A stretch of 64,000 nt of DNA from Ruminococcus sp. (GTDB lineage: Bacteria > Bacillota > Clostridia > Lachnospirales > Lachnospiraceae), in assembly GCA_013911065.1 (NCBI GenBank), contig JACERV010000019.1, positions 36,803-100,802 of the forward strand. The letters run 5' to 3'. Numbering within the stretch: the first letter of the stretch is position 1; the number at the start of each line of letters is the position of its first letter. Positions 1 through 9,791 of the stretch are shown piece after piece. The translations under genes and the position numbers were made by a program. Below the pieces are notes generated by a model that was not told where the DNA came from, searched no databases, and was given only the letters and a program-made list of their open reading frames with translations.

Positions 1-630
1 TGTACAGGCCATAATAGGTATTGGCTTTGTATTTCGGTATAAAAATTCTCCTGCATTATTTCCGTTCTTTTTTACAGGGGCACACAATTCAACATCAACA
101 TTTGTTTCTTTATATTCAGTATCATGGTAAATGGAAAATGTATTACTTGAAATCTGTATTTGATGTTGTTCTGCAAACGTTGAAAGTTCTTGCCATAAAG
201 TTCCTTCTGCATAATAATTAGGAATTTTTCTACGCAAAGAAAGCACTTGATAGCTGGGAATAGATTTTATGGAAATATTATAGTGTATTTCGCTTTTACT
301 GTTTAAAATTTCATTTTTTGCAAGCTCTATTTTTTGTAATTTTTCTTGTTCAGCCTGTATTGCGTTTTCTATTTCAGCATATTTCATATCAAGCTGTTCT
401 ATAAAAAAATCTTCTTTTTTATCGAGTATCTTTGCAATTTCAGAAACATTAAATCCGCTGTCACGTAGAAATATTATTCTGTTGAGGACAGGAATTTGTT
501 CAACAGAATATTTACGATGTTCTGTCCATTTATCAATTTCAGCAGGCTTGAAAAGTCCTACTTCATCATAATATCTTAACATTCGTATGGATACCTGTGT
601 TAATTTTGAAAATTCTCCAATTCTAAACAT
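1..630 (-). CDS. MerR-family transcriptional regulator, C-terminus beyond the window
   Basis: The minus frame is open from an ATG at 630 to the window edge (210 codons), so the protein is cut off only because the window ends. Its N-terminus (MFRIGEFSKLTQVSIRMLRY, then YDEVGLFKP) is a textbook MerR winged helix-turn-helix. It is followed by a helical linker rich in E, Q and K (about residues 75-110) and the beginning of what looks like a GyrI/BmrR-type effector-binding domain (SIPSYQVLSLRRKIPNY). MerR proteins of this type bind a small molecule and twist a promoter with a long spacer. An AGGAGGTG ribosome site lies 5 bases before the ATG. The target gene and ligand cannot be read from here. 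Confidence 0.85.
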   Translation of the reverse strand, partial: MFRIGEFSKLTQVSIRMLRYYDEVGLFKPAEIDKWTEHRKYSVEQIPVLNRIIFLRDSGFNVSEIAKILDKKEDFFIEQLDMKYAEIENAIQAEQEKLQKIELAKNEILNSKSEIHYNISIKSIPSYQVLSLRRKIPNYYAEGTLWQELSTFAEQHQIQISSNTFSIYHDTEYKETNVDVELCAPVKKNGNNAGEFLYRNTKPIPIMACT

Positions 631-720
631 CGAATCACCTCCTGCAAATAATTATACTAAATATATCCTATACTTCAATTACGATTTTAGGCTTCCGGGC
701 AAACCGTAAAAGATGGTTAA

Positions 721-756
721 AAAAGCGTTGCAGAACACATCGGTTGCAACGCTTTT
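721..756 (-). terminator. Rho-independent terminator hairpin
   Basis: A perfect 12-bp stem (721-732 with 745-756, arm AAAAGCGTTGCA) with a 12-base loop. Read on the minus strand it runs into TTTTTTAACC, so it would end transcripts coming from the decayed frame at 776-931. Confidence 0.55.
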
Positions 757-775
757 CTTAAAGTGAAAAAACAAT

Positions 776-931
776 TCAAACCTTGAATGAAAGGACAGCC
801 CCCATGACCTTTGACCGCAAGCGGTCGCATATGTCCTCGCCTATGCCGTAGTAGATATTGCCGCATTCGTCGCGGAGCTTCCGCATAAGAGTAAAACGGC
901 GGCATTGAATAAAATATTTCAAAACCGTCGT
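776..931 (-). pseudogene. Decayed gene remnant, family not recognised
   Basis: On the minus strand an open frame without a start codon ends in a coherent-looking C-terminus (LRDECGNIYYGIGEDIC, then a short tail KVMGAVLSFKV and stop) about 20 bases before a terminator hairpin. Protein-like composition in this frame plus the terminator suggests the tail of a lost gene, possibly of mobile-element origin. I do not recognise the family. The 631-1028 stretch holds nothing else that I can support. Confidence 0.3.
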
Positions 932-1028
932 TTAACTAAATCCTATATGTTTAGACGTAACATACCTATTGCCAACCGACGTTTTTGTGTTTACCGCTAG
1001 GCAATTTTTATGAAGTGTCAGCCAATAG

Positions 1029-2273
1029 TTAGGCAACTTGATGCTTACAGTAAGTGTGTACAGCAAGGAACAGAAATACAGGAATTTCAGTTATAGCTGC
1101 TGCCATTATTACATAAGGCGACCATACGCTTGCCTGACCAATATGCAGATAAGCAAAGCCTGTCAGTTGATAAAGCAAACTGTTTTGAATACCGATTCCC
1201 CCTGACGGTAAGATAAAGGTAAGCCAATTAGCCCCCGCTGAATAGGTGAATATTGGGAGCAGGCACATTACAATAGCAATCAGGATAACAGAAATGGAAT
1301 CCTTGAATTTAGCTGATAGAAATAGTGTGAAGCTAATCGTTGCCAGCAAGGAAATAAGTCCTCCGATTGCCAAGGCAATTTGAAGCTGTCCTAAATTAAA
1401 TGCAGGCAGACTGATAATGGAAAACAACATCTGCATTGATGTTTTCATGCACCCTGTTCCAAATGCAAGGTTTGAAATGAGCAAATGCAGTGAAATACAT
1501 ATGATAAACGCTGCGGTAAAAATGGTTAGTGCAGCCGTTATTTTTATGGTTGCCAATCGGGAGCGCCCATGCTTTGTGCAACGCAAAATACTGTCCGAAC
1601 CCGTTTGATATTCATTGGAAAACGTGGGTGTGGCGGCAGCGGTACATAAAATGACAAGAAGAAAAATAAAAAGCACAATATAATCAAAGGCGTCCCTTGA
1701 ATATCCGGGATAAAACTGAAAAGGCGTTTTTACCTCTGTGTATTTTTGAAGTGCCTGTTCTTGTGCCGCCGGATGTTCCTTTTGCTCCATCTGCATAATA
1801 TCTTTCAAATGCTGTACCGTTTGTTCATAAAAACCATCTAATTTATCAGGGGAAATCTTCATCAAACTTGTTCCCTGACCAGTTTTGGGGTCAGAAAATG
1901 CTTCGGGCAATCTTCCTAAAAGTGCTTCTACCGGAAATACCTTTTCCATGTAAATCTTTGTCGGAAATTCTCCGCTGTAAATGCTATCCTCTCCATATGG
2001 CCGAACGGCATTTTGATAGATGTTTAAAGCCTCTTTGAGCTTTTCAGGGGTAACTTCTCCGTTGTTAGCAGAGCGTAGCGACTTTTTATAAGCAATTGCA
2101 TCCAGACCATTTAATTCCGCTATTTTAGTACCATTTTCGTCATATTGATTGATGTCCTCGTACATAACGGGCAGCCAAGCCATTGCCGCGGACATTACCA
2201 GTGCAATTAGCAATAGAACAATCGTGCGGCGTGATTTAAGCACACGCTTTACTTCAAGCAAATAAATACGCAT
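1029..2273 (-). CDS. ABC-2-type transporter permease
   Basis: A 414-residue membrane protein: one N-terminal membrane segment (IVLLLIALVMSAAMAWLPV, about residues 17-36), a long soluble loop of about 160 residues predicted outside the cell, then about five or six membrane segments in the C-terminal half. This topology fits ABC-2 exporter subunits. The gene starts 4 bases after the stop of the ATPase at 2277-3164, so the pair is translationally coupled and would form one exporter. The neighbouring VanRS-like pair suggests induction by a cell-envelope-active compound, by analogy with peptide-resistance exporters; the substrate is not shown by the sequence. Confidence 0.8.
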   Translation of the reverse strand: MRIYLLEVKRVLKSRRTIVLLLIALVMSAAMAWLPVMYEDINQYDENGTKIAELNGLDAIAYKKSLRSANNGEVTPEKLKEALNIYQNAVRPYGEDSIYSGEFPTKIYMEKVFPVEALLGRLPEAFSDPKTGQGTSLMKISPDKLDGFYEQTVQHLKDIMQMEQKEHPAAQEQALQKYTEVKTPFQFYPGYSRDAFDYIVLFIFLLVILCTAAATPTFSNEYQTGSDSILRCTKHGRSRLATIKITAALTIFTAAFIICISLHLLISNLAFGTGCMKTSMQMLFSIISLPAFNLGQLQIALAIGGLISLLATISFTLFLSAKFKDSISVILIAIVMCLLPIFTYSAGANWLTFILPSGGIGIQNSLLYQLTGFAYLHIGQASVWSPYVIMAAAITEIPVFLFLAVHTYCKHQVA

Positions 2274-2276
2274 AGA

Positions 2277-3164
2277 TTACTTTTCCTCCTCACTGGTTTC
2301 CTCTTGCGGGAACAACCATAAATATAAATCCTCCAAACGGGGAGGAGCCATGACAGAATCGCTTGTTTTTGCTTCCTCTGCCAGATAGCGGATAGATACC
2401 TGATTATCCCCCTCACTGCGTTGATTGATAATCCGCAGCTGCATTTCATACATAGGCATTTTTGCGGCAGGAACCATGCACGTCCAAACTTTTCCCACGA
2501 CTTGTTTTACCAATTCGTCTGTTGTTCCCACATCAAGAATTTTCCCAGCCTTCATAATGGCGTTTTGGGTGGCAATATACTCAATATCCGATACGATGTG
2601 TGTTGAAATGAGTACAATCCTATCATGTGAAAATTCCGAAATGAAGTTGCGAAAGCGCACCCGTTCTCCCGGGTCAAGACCGGCTGTCGGTTCGTCCATA
2701 ATCAGAATTTTAGGGTCATTCAGCATTGCCTGTGCAATTCCTACCCTCCGTTTCATTCCCCCGGACAGCTTGACAATTTTTTTGCTCTTCACATTGGAAA
2801 GGGTGAGGGTATCGAGCAAGCTATCAATCTTTTTTCTTGTTTCTCTTGCCGGAACAGCTTTCAGTGCGGCAACATATTCCAGGTAATCTTTCACCGTAAA
2901 GTCTTGAAAGAAACCAAAGTCCTGGGGTAAGAAACCAAACAGATTTCTGTATGCTTCTCCCATCGTATGAATGTCCTTACCGTCATAAAGGATTTTTCCA
3001 CTGGTTGGGTGCAGAATGTCCACAATCATACGCATGAGCGTAGTCTTACCGGCTCCGTTGGCTCCAAGCAGCCCCCATATGCCCGGTGTAAGGCTTAAGG
3101 AAACATCATCAACTGCGGTTTTATCCTTAAACTGTTTCTTAAGGTTTGTAGTTGTCAGTTCCAT
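2277..3164 (-). CDS. ABC transporter ATP-binding protein
   Basis: 295 residues with a full nucleotide-binding domain: Walker A GANGAGKTT near residue 34, signature LSGGMKRRVGIAQ, Walker B ILIMDEPTAGLDP and a switch histidine in STHIV. It powers the permease directly downstream (1029-2273). The C-terminal 80 residues after the catalytic core are variable and may contact the partner. It follows the two-component genes in the same orientation, with a 134-base gap containing a long perfect inverted repeat, so it may have its own promoter. Confidence 0.9.
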   Translation of the reverse strand: MELTTTNLKKQFKDKTAVDDVSLSLTPGIWGLLGANGAGKTTLMRMIVDILHPTSGKILYDGKDIHTMGEAYRNLFGFLPQDFGFFQDFTVKDYLEYVAALKAVPARETRKKIDSLLDTLTLSNVKSKKIVKLSGGMKRRVGIAQAMLNDPKILIMDEPTAGLDPGERVRFRNFISEFSHDRIVLISTHIVSDIEYIATQNAIMKAGKILDVGTTDELVKQVVGKVWTCMVPAAKMPMYEMQLRIINQRSEGDNQVSIRYLAEEAKTSDSVMAPPRLEDLYLWLFPQEETSEEEK

Positions 3165-3195
3165 GTCACTTCTCCTTTTTCTAAATTACAACGAC

Positions 3196-3237
3196 AAACG
3201 TCCTTGTTCAGTTTTATTGTACTGAACAAGGACGTTT
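3196..3237. repeat. Perfect 17-bp inverted repeat between kinase and ABC genes
   Basis: Arms at 3196-3212 and 3221-3237 (AAACGTCCTTGTTCAGT and its complement) are separated by 8 bases. There is no strong T-run on either side, so it is not a classic terminator. It lies about 30 bases upstream of the ABC ATPase start and downstream of the kinase stop: it could end the kinase transcript, act as an attenuator, or be an operator for the exporter genes. Confidence 0.6.
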
Positions 3238-3298
3238 CAAACTTTAATATGAACCGGATAAATTCCTAAGAAAATCCTAATATCCGATTGATGTTTTC

Positions 3299-4357
3299 CT
3301 AAGACAAAGCTGGCAGGGATATAGTAAATGTAATGGTGTAATTTTGACTTTGAGCGAAAATTTCGCCACCGTGTAAACGGATAATTTCGTCTGCGATCGA
3401 CAACCCAAGCCCTGCACCACCGGTATCTGATATACGTGCGTCGTCTAAACGGTTGAATTTATCAAAAATAGAGGATAGCTGATCAGACGGAATAGTTGGA
3501 CCGTGGTTTTCAAATGTAATAGTAATTGTATCTTTATCCGCTTTCGCAGAAATCATAATTTCTGTATTGGGGTAGCTGTATGCAACCGCATTTTTGAGAA
3601 TGTTGTTAAATACTCTGGCCAGTTTTTCGGAATCGGCATAGACTGTCAGGCTTTCCTCAGCGTTAAGTACAGCGGAATTTCCCTTAGCGGATAAGACAGG
3701 ATAAAATTCATCAATGAGCTGCACAAGCATATAGTATAAGTCAACATTTGCTTTTGTCAGCTTGATTTGCTGTGTGTTGTACCGTGTAATTTCAAAAAAT
3801 TCGTTAATGAGTTTTTCCAGCCGCATAGATTTTTTTAAAGCGATACCGATATATTTTTCTTTCTGTTCTATAGGCATATCCGGTGCTTCGTCAAGTAAGC
3901 TCAAATAACCGATTACAGAGGCGAGGGGCGTACGAATATCATGTGCAAGATACATCACCAATTCGTTCTTTTTGCTTTCTGCTTCTTTTACGGCTTGCTG
4001 GCTAATCAGGACAGCCATTTTAATTTGGTTCATCTGTTTTTCCATATCTTTGAGCGGTTCCGATAATTCAATGGTGCTGTCGTCTGGCTGATACACGGTT
4101 TTGGTAGCATTCATGACCTCCTGCAAATATCCCCAAGGCTTTTTCCAGTAATGATGAAAGATACAGCAAAAGCCAACTACCAAATATAAAAAATAGAGAA
4201 CCTCAATTCTAAGATAAAGCCACGGTAAAAATGTATTTGAAAACTGACTAAAGCCATAGTCAACTATTATTGCCAAGATATACCCAATTAAGGTATAGAG
4301 AATTAAGGTAATGTAGAGCTTAATCCTCAATTTCTTTTCCATATCGTTATTTTTCAA
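3299..4357 (-). CDS. VanS-like sensor histidine kinase
   Basis: A 352-residue membrane kinase. Two membrane segments occupy roughly residues 10-75, followed by a linker, the phosphoacceptor box YLAHDIRTPLASVIGYLSLL and an ATPase domain (N box FNNILKNAVAYS, G boxes DTGGAGLGLS). The block around the H box and after it (LLDEAPDMP, INEFFEITRYN, DLYYMLVQ) closely matches what I recall of VanS from vanA-type clusters, but no van ligase or dehydrogenase gene is nearby. I place the start at a TTG (4357) because the first ATG (4372) lies within the GGAGGTG ribosome site, and VanS also begins LKN-like there. It pairs with the regulator at 4620-5315. Confidence 0.85.
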   Translation of the reverse strand: MKNNDMEKKLRIKLYITLILYTLIGYILAIIVDYGFSQFSNTFLPWLYLRIEVLYFLYLVVGFCCIFHHYWKKPWGYLQEVMNATKTVYQPDDSTIELSEPLKDMEKQMNQIKMAVLISQQAVKEAESKKNELVMYLAHDIRTPLASVIGYLSLLDEAPDMPIEQKEKYIGIALKKSMRLEKLINEFFEITRYNTQQIKLTKANVDLYYMLVQLIDEFYPVLSAKGNSAVLNAEESLTVYADSEKLARVFNNILKNAVAYSYPNTEIMISAKADKDTITITFENHGPTIPSDQLSSIFDKFNRLDDARISDTGGAGLGLSIADEIIRLHGGEIFAQSQNYTITFTISLPALS

Positions 4358-4385
4358 GGTTATCACCTCCATCTTCCCAGTATTT

Positions 4386-4544
4386 TTAGTTGGATAGCAG
4401 TAATACAGACATCAGTCCCAAGAATAACACTGTAACGATTCCTGCAACAACTGAAATTGCCGTATCTATTTTTTCCTTATCTTTTACCCCTGACTTCCTT
4501 AATATGAAATTGTTCGACCGTGGAAGTAGAATAATGAAAGGGTA
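4386..4544 (-). pseudogene. Short membrane-peptide frame without a start codon
   Basis: In the gap between regulator and kinase a minus frame reads protein-like: a basic stretch (RKSGVKDKEKID) followed by a hydrophobic segment (TAISVVAGIVTVLFLGLMS) and a stop at 4386. No ATG, GTG or TTG with a ribosome site precedes it. It may be a remnant of a small membrane protein gene once in this operon, or a chance frame. Confidence 0.25.
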
Positions 4545-4619
4545 TTAAGTTGACACTTCTTTAAGCGTTTTCTATTTTTCTCTATAGCATAGTTTTCCTT
4601 TCCAAATGGCATGTGGCAG

Positions 4620-5315
4620 TTAAATCTTATATCCCACACCCCATACTGTTTTGATGTATTTGGCTTCATCTGCGGTATCGCCTATTTTTTCACGCAAATG
4701 CCGGATATGAACGGTAATGGTGTTATTGCTTTTATTGTAGTATTCATCCTGCCATATTTCATGGAACAGCTTCTCGGAGCTTACAACAATCTCCTTGTTT
4801 TCTAGCAGAATACGAAGTATAGAAAATTCCGTTGGTGTCAGAGAGATAGACTTTTCATTTAACAGGCATTCATATGTTTCAGTGTTTATTTCTAAACCCG
4901 AGTAAGACAAAACTGTTCTTGTTTCTGTTTCCTCTTTGGCAGAATTGTATTTTTGATACCGGCGCAGCTGCGCTTTTACTCTGGCAATCAATTCAAGAGG
5001 TCGAAATGGCTTTGTGACATAATCGTCAGCCCCTAAGGTTAAGCCCGTGATTTTATTGGTTTCTTCATCTTTGGCGGTCAGCATAATTACCGGAAAAGTA
5101 TATTTCTCCCGAATTTTACGGCAAAGGGCAAAACCGTTTACCTCGGGCATCATAATATCCAGAATAGCGAGGTCAAGCGCTGTGGTTTCTATACAAGCAA
5201 GTGCTTCATTTGCGGAATAAAACTTAAATACGGTGTAGTTTTCATTTTGCAGATAGACTTCTATCAAATCCGCTATATCGTGTTCATCGTCTACAACAAG
5301 AATTTTATCACTCAT
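4620..5315 (-). CDS. VanR-like response regulator (OmpR/PhoB class)
   Basis: 231 residues: a receiver domain starting KILVVDDEHDIADL with the phosphoacceptor aspartate in LDIMMPEVNG and the conserved lysine in VTKPF, then a winged-helix DNA-binding domain (LTPTEFSILRILLENK, NTITVHIRHLREKI, TVWGVGYKI). It would be phosphorylated by the downstream kinase and bind direct repeats at promoters. A clear GGAGG site precedes the ATG. A TATAAT hexamer (minus strand, 5352-5357) with a poor -35 region suggests an activator-dependent, self-regulated promoter. Confidence 0.9.
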   Translation of the reverse strand: MSDKILVVDDEHDIADLIEVYLQNENYTVFKFYSANEALACIETTALDLAILDIMMPEVNGFALCRKIREKYTFPVIMLTAKDEETNKITGLTLGADDYVTKPFRPLELIARVKAQLRRYQKYNSAKEETETRTVLSYSGLEINTETYECLLNEKSISLTPTEFSILRILLENKEIVVSSEKLFHEIWQDEYYNKSNNTITVHIRHLREKIGDTADEAKYIKTVWGVGYKI

Positions 5316-5561
5316 GGCGGGTTCCTCCTTTCAGACATACCTAAGTACTTCATTATATCAGTGCAGCCTTTGCTATTTATAATTTTCAGCATTAGATTTT
5401 ATTAAGAATTTCCTAATTGCAGAATCTTTTCTACACCTATTATCTTTCGGCTTTTCTGCGTCCTTTCTCGTTTTTAGGTACAAAAAATCACATTACATTA
5501 TATGAGTTTTTGGTAATGTTCTGACATAAAATGAAAGACGGGGCGAAGCGGCAGACATGAA

Positions 5562-5595
5562 AACAGCTCTGAATCCTGATGAAAACAGAGCTGTT
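5562..5595 (-). terminator. Terminator after the DUF255 gene
   Basis: A 10-bp stem (AACAGCTCTG with CAGAGCTGTT) with a 14-base loop, followed on the minus strand by a short T-run. It lies 30 bases past the stop of the gene at 5626-7668. The rest of 5316-5625 contains only the regulator's promoter. Confidence 0.5.
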
Positions 5596-5625
5596 AGAGT
5601 GGGAAATATTTCTATTACTTCCCAT

Positions 5626-7668
5626 TTACAAGTGTAACTGGTCAAATAATGATGAAATGTTATGAATTGGTGCGGAACAGGTACCTCCCTGACACAGGTA
5701 ATACACAGTTCCGTTTTCAGGAATAGGATAGCTTGCTGTAAAAGGAACTGTTTTTTCCAGTTCAGCATGGTTTTCATGAGTTTTAATAATCACGGTCAGG
5801 TTTGGCAAAGGATTTTTGGTCAAATAAGTGAGCAGCTCCTCCGGAATATTTTTTTCTGCGGTGGCACAAACAAGCTCGCGGGAAGGATAAACTGCTTGAG
5901 AGACGGCAAGTAAAGCCATGCTGTGTCCTGCCGGATAATCTTGTATTGCACCGGCGAGAAAGCAGAGCTGGCGGTAACTTATTTGCTGCCATTTTATGTC
6001 GCCTGTCAGTTTTGAAAGGTGTTCAAGTACAACGGCTGCTACTGAATTACCGGAGGGTATGGCGCCGTCATAGGTCTCTTTCGGGCGGCTGATAAGCTGC
6101 TCGCTGTCCTTTGAATATAAGAAAAATCCTCCTTGTTCCTGATCCCAGAAATAACTGAGAATCCGTTCTGAAGTATTGATAGCCTGCTGCAGGTACTCAA
6201 TTTCGTATGTGGATTTGTATAATTCTAATAGAGCAAAGGCATAAAACGCATAATCATCAAGCTGGCCTGCGTGTGCAGTCTCACCTTCACGCCAGCGAAG
6301 TTTCAGTTCTCCATTTTCTTCCATCAGGTTCTCTTGTAAAAAACGCTGGGCTTTTTTTGCGCTTTGGATATATACTGGCTTGTCAAGCAGCCAGCCGGCC
6401 TTTGCCAAAGCAGCAATCATAAGTGCGTTCCAGGAGGTAAGCACCTTATCGTCTTTATGCAGCAGAGTACGGTTCTGCCGGTAGGCATATAATTTATGAG
6501 AAAAATTCATTATATTTGGCTCTATTTCAGCATATCGGGAATTGTCTAACAGATTTAAAATGTTCTTCCCTTCAAAATTCCCATGTTCAGTTACCCCGAA
6601 CCAATCACAGAAAACGGCTCCATCCTGCTCACCTAATACATCGTAAACTTCCTGCTTTGTAAATACATAGTATTTTCCTTCTACGCCGTCACTGTCCGCA
6701 TCCTGTCCACAGTAAAAGCCGCCATTTTCATCACACAGTTCATGCAGCACATAATCTAAAGTGCGTTCTGCAGTCATCTGAAAAAATGCATCACGTGTGA
6801 TGTGGTACGCTTCCAGATAGGCAAGGGTAAGCAAAGCATTATCATAGAGCATTTTTTCAAAATGTGGTACAAGCCATTTTTCATCGGTGGAATAACGGGA
6901 AAATCCGCGGCCCAGATGGTCAAATATGCCGCCGCGGAACATTTGGGTAAGGGTGTGCTTTACCATTTGCAGTGCAGAGGTATCTTTTTCCAGCAGGGAA
7001 TACCGTAAAAGAAACAATAGATTGTGTGGTGTGGGAAATTTGGGCGCCCCGCCAAACCCTCCCCATTGGGTGTCATACATGTCTTTAAATTGTCCGGCTG
7101 CTTTTGTTAAAAGCTTTTTCTCGGGCTCCACCGTTTTACGGTGGGTTTCCTGATGTTTCTTTAATAAAGAGGTGACCTGTTCGCCTTTAGAAAGAAGTGC
7201 ATCGCGGTTAGCTCCCCACAATTGTGTGATGGTTGTGAGCAGTTCCATAAGTCCCATTCTGCCGTATGCGGTGCCTTTTGGAAGATAAGTTCCGGCCCAA
7301 AAGGGTTTTTGTTCCGGAGTCATAATGATAGTAAGCGGCCAGCCGCCGGAGCCTGTAAACATTTGGCATACTGTCATGTACACGGCATCAATATCAGGCC
7401 GTTCCTCACGGTCAACTTTAATGCAGATATAGTTGGAATTGAGCAGGGCAGCTACATCGGAGTCCTCGAAAGATTCATGGGCCATCACATGACACCAGTG
7501 ACAGGTGGAATATCCGATGGAGAGAAAGACAGGCTTATCTTCTTCCATAGCCTTTGCAAAGGCTCCCGGTCCCCATGGATACCAATCCACAGGATTGTAT
7601 ATATGCTGTAAAAGATAAGGACTCTTTTCATTCCCCAAATGATTCGGAACACTATTTGAGTCAGTCAT
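5626..7668 (-). CDS. Thioredoxin-fold DUF255 protein (YyaL / SSP411 family)
   Basis: A 680-residue soluble protein. The N-terminal third is a thioredoxin-like DUF255 domain with a CxxC centre in [16 protein letters not shown] (about residues 54-69), preceded by a typical family opening ([22 protein letters not shown]). The rest resembles an (alpha/alpha)6 barrel like that of N-acylglucosamine epimerase/glycosidase families ([23 protein letters not shown]). Length matches the family. The biochemical role is not settled; a redox or sugar-related function is proposed for homologs. It stands alone between two ABC modules, with its own terminator. Confidence 0.9.
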   Translation of the reverse strand: MTDSNSVPNHLGNEKSPYLLQHIYNPVDWYPWGPGAFAKAMEEDKPVFLSIGYSTCHWCHVMAHESFEDSDVAALLNSNYICIKVDREERPDIDAVYMTVCQMFTGSGGWPLTIIMTPEQKPFWAGTYLPKGTAYGRMGLMELLTTITQLWGANRDALLSKGEQVTSLLKKHQETHRKTVEPEKKLLTKAAGQFKDMYDTQWGGFGGAPKFPTPHNLLFLLRYSLLEKDTSALQMVKHTLTQMFRGGIFDHLGRGFSRYSTDEKWLVPHFEKMLYDNALLTLAYLEAYHITRDAFFQMTAERTLDYVLHELCDENGGFYCGQDADSDGVEGKYYVFTKQEVYDVLGEQDGAVFCDWFGVTEHGNFEGKNILNLLDNSRYAEIEPNIMNFSHKLYAYRQNRTLLHKDDKVLTSWNALMIAALAKAGWLLDKPVYIQSAKKAQRFLQENLMEENGELKLRWREGETAHAGQLDDYAFYAFALLELYKSTYEIEYLQQAINTSERILSYFWDQEQGGFFLYSKDSEQLISRPKETYDGAIPSGNSVAAVVLEHLSKLTGDIKWQQISYRQLCFLAGAIQDYPAGHSMALLAVSQAVYPSRELVCATAEKNIPEELLTYLTKNPLPNLTVIIKTHENHAELEKTVPFTASYPIPENGTVYYLCQGGTCSAPIHNISSLFDQLHL

Positions 7669-7730
7669 ATTATCACCCTCCCTTCATAAAAAGTATTTTT
7701 ATTATTATACCCTGAAATAAAAAAGATAAA

Positions 7731-8576
7731 CTAACCCCAGAGCTCATTGGCATCGGTCGCACTTCTGTTCAGGCGTGAGAAATCTGTTTTAACAAATGAA
7801 CTGGTGGATAACAATAGAAACACCAATCCGATCGTTAAAATGATAGCAAAGGTCATAAATGGGGTAACTATAAAGCCGTTAATATCAACAACCAGCCCTT
7901 CACTCTTAAGATCAGCAATAGAAAGATTGGTTTTTTCCAAAACAATCATGCGAAAAAATGCGGTAGCATAAGTCATGGGATTTATATAGGAAACAAATCT
8001 AAGGGTATCGGGCAGCATCGATAAGGGAATATAGGCCCCGGAAAGGAATGTAAGGGGCATTGTTACGGCGGTCTTGACAATCTGGAAGGTTTGACCGTTA
8101 CGAACCTTAGTTGCCATAAACAGGCCTGCACCTGAAAAAGCAATACCAATAAAAATCATTGACATGAGAATATATAAGGGTGTAGTCCAGGAAGTGAACT
8201 TAATCCCCACGAATAACCCTACCACCAATATCAATACCCCTTGTAAAGTAGAGACTGTAGCAGCAGATAATAATTGCCCCATTGCAACAGCAATCCTTTT
8301 AGCAGGAGAGACCAACACCTCTTTCATAAACCCACTGACCATATCGTCAACAGTTGATGATGCTAAATTTAGCGCACTTTCAAACACCGTGGTTATGATA
8401 ACACCGGAGAGCATATAGGCGATGGGATTTTCAATAAAGTCATTTTTAAATATAGCACCAAATACATAAACAAAGAAAAAAGGAAATATCAGGGAAAAAA
8501 CCAGCCCTGTTTTATTTCTTACAAAGGCTTTCAGGCCTCTCTTCCACAATGCAAACACAGTATTCATCTTAAGCAT
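7731..8576 (-). CDS. ABC-2-type exporter permease (DrrB/NodJ-like)
   Basis: 281 residues with about six membrane segments and the ABC-2 hallmark region in the second half (FLSGAYIPLSMLPDTLRFVSYINPMTYATAFFR). It overlaps the end of the ATPase gene by 8 bases, so the two are co-translated and form one exporter. Family members export drugs, antibiotics or polysaccharide-type compounds; the substrate is unknown. Confidence 0.85.
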   Translation of the reverse strand: MLKMNTVFALWKRGLKAFVRNKTGLVFSLIFPFFFVYVFGAIFKNDFIENPIAYMLSGVIITTVFESALNLASSTVDDMVSGFMKEVLVSPAKRIAVAMGQLLSAATVSTLQGVLILVVGLFVGIKFTSWTTPLYILMSMIFIGIAFSGAGLFMATKVRNGQTFQIVKTAVTMPLTFLSGAYIPLSMLPDTLRFVSYINPMTYATAFFRMIVLEKTNLSIADLKSEGLVVDINGFIVTPFMTFAIILTIGLVFLLLSTSSFVKTDFSRLNRSATDANELWG

Positions 8577-9489
8577 CCTCTCTTATCTTTTTGCCTGTTA
8601 TCTCCAAGAAAACATCATTAAATGTACCTTTTTTAATCTCTATATTCGTAACGTATTCTTTATGAACACTGAGAACCTCCAATAAACCGGCCAGGTCTTC
8701 AGCCTCCACTCTGTAATAGCCGTCTTTTTTAATATAATTTAAATCATACTCTGCCAACAGGAGTTCAAGCGCTGCTTCATTTTTTGTACTAATATATGCC
8801 TTATCTCTTGTGTACTTTTTCTTCAAAGTGTAGGGCGTATCATGAGCCACGATAACCCCCCCGTCGATGATTGCAACTTTATTGCAGATTTCTGCTTCTT
8901 CCATATAGTGTGTTGTAAGAAAAATCGTAATATTTCTTTCCTTCTGAAGCTTAATAATATACTCCCATATATGGGCCCTGGTTTGCGGGTCAAGCCCTGT
9001 TGTTGGCTCATCAAGAAATAAAACTTTGGGATAGTGAATTAACCCGCGGGCAATTTCTACACGCCGTTTCATTCCACCGGACAAGGCTGCAACCAGTTTT
9101 TTTCTTTCAGCCACCAGATCCACCAGTTTTAAAACAAATTGTATGCGTTCTTCTACTTCGCTGTTAGGGATATTATAAAAAACGCAGTGCATTTTTAAAT
9201 TTTCTTCAATAGTCATTTTGGCATCCAGAGTTGAATCCTGGAACACCACCCCTATAGTTGACCTAACCTCACTTTTTTGTTCAGTAACATCTTTTCCATC
9301 AATCAAAAGTGACCCTGATGTTTTTTCAAATATGGTGCACAACGTATTAATTGTTGTGCTCTTTCCGGCACCATTCGGCCCCAGGAAAGCGAATACACTA
9401 CCTTCTTCCACATCAAAAGATATATCATTTACGGCAATAAAATCACCGTATCTTTTTGTGAAGTTTTTAACTTGGATTATTGGTCCCAT
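8569..9489 (-). CDS. ABC transporter ATP-binding protein (DrrA-like)
   Basis: 306 residues: Walker A GPNGAGKSTT, Q-loop VFQDSTLD, signature LSGGMKRRVEIARG, Walker B VLFLDEPTTGLDP, switch histidine TTHYMEEAE. The C-terminal part (about residues 220-306) is a DrrA-type domain. It is the first gene of a two-gene exporter operon. Confidence 0.9.
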   Translation of the reverse strand: MGPIIQVKNFTKRYGDFIAVNDISFDVEEGSVFAFLGPNGAGKSTTINTLCTIFEKTSGSLLIDGKDVTEQKSEVRSTIGVVFQDSTLDAKMTIEENLKMHCVFYNIPNSEVEERIQFVLKLVDLVAERKKLVAALSGGMKRRVEIARGLIHYPKVLFLDEPTTGLDPQTRAHIWEYIIKLQKERNITIFLTTHYMEEAEICNKVAIIDGGVIVAHDTPYTLKKKYTRDKAYISTKNEAALELLLAEYDLNYIKKDGYYRVEAEDLAGLLEVLSVHKEYVTNIEIKKGTFNDVFLEITGKKIREDA

Positions 9490-9791
9490 ACGATTTTAGC
9501 TCCTCTATCGATTATATTGTGTTTAATGGGGATGTTTTCAAAAACGCCACCACTCCAGCTTGGTGTTTTTTTGCAAAATCATGCTCCATTATAACATGGA
9601 AATTTACATTTTTCGATATTTTATTTTAAGAAAGCAATGCTTTGAAAAATAAGTTTTAATACCTTCTGTTATCCCATAAGAGTCACTTTCGTTGCTTTAA
9701 ACCAAGAAAAAGACGCTCATTTCTGAACGTCTTATATATACGAATTGGAACAGTGATATTGTTACCATCACTCTAATATAAAATACATGCT

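Noticed and set aside
717..905. A 62-codon minus frame with an ATG at 905
   Set aside because: It runs through the terminator hairpin at 721-756 and has no ribosome site. The neighbouring frame (776-931) is more protein-like.
9705..9735. AAGACG/CGTCTT hairpin upstream of the chemotaxis gene
   Set aside because: Only a 6-bp stem with a 12-base loop and no nearby gene end that clearly needs it.
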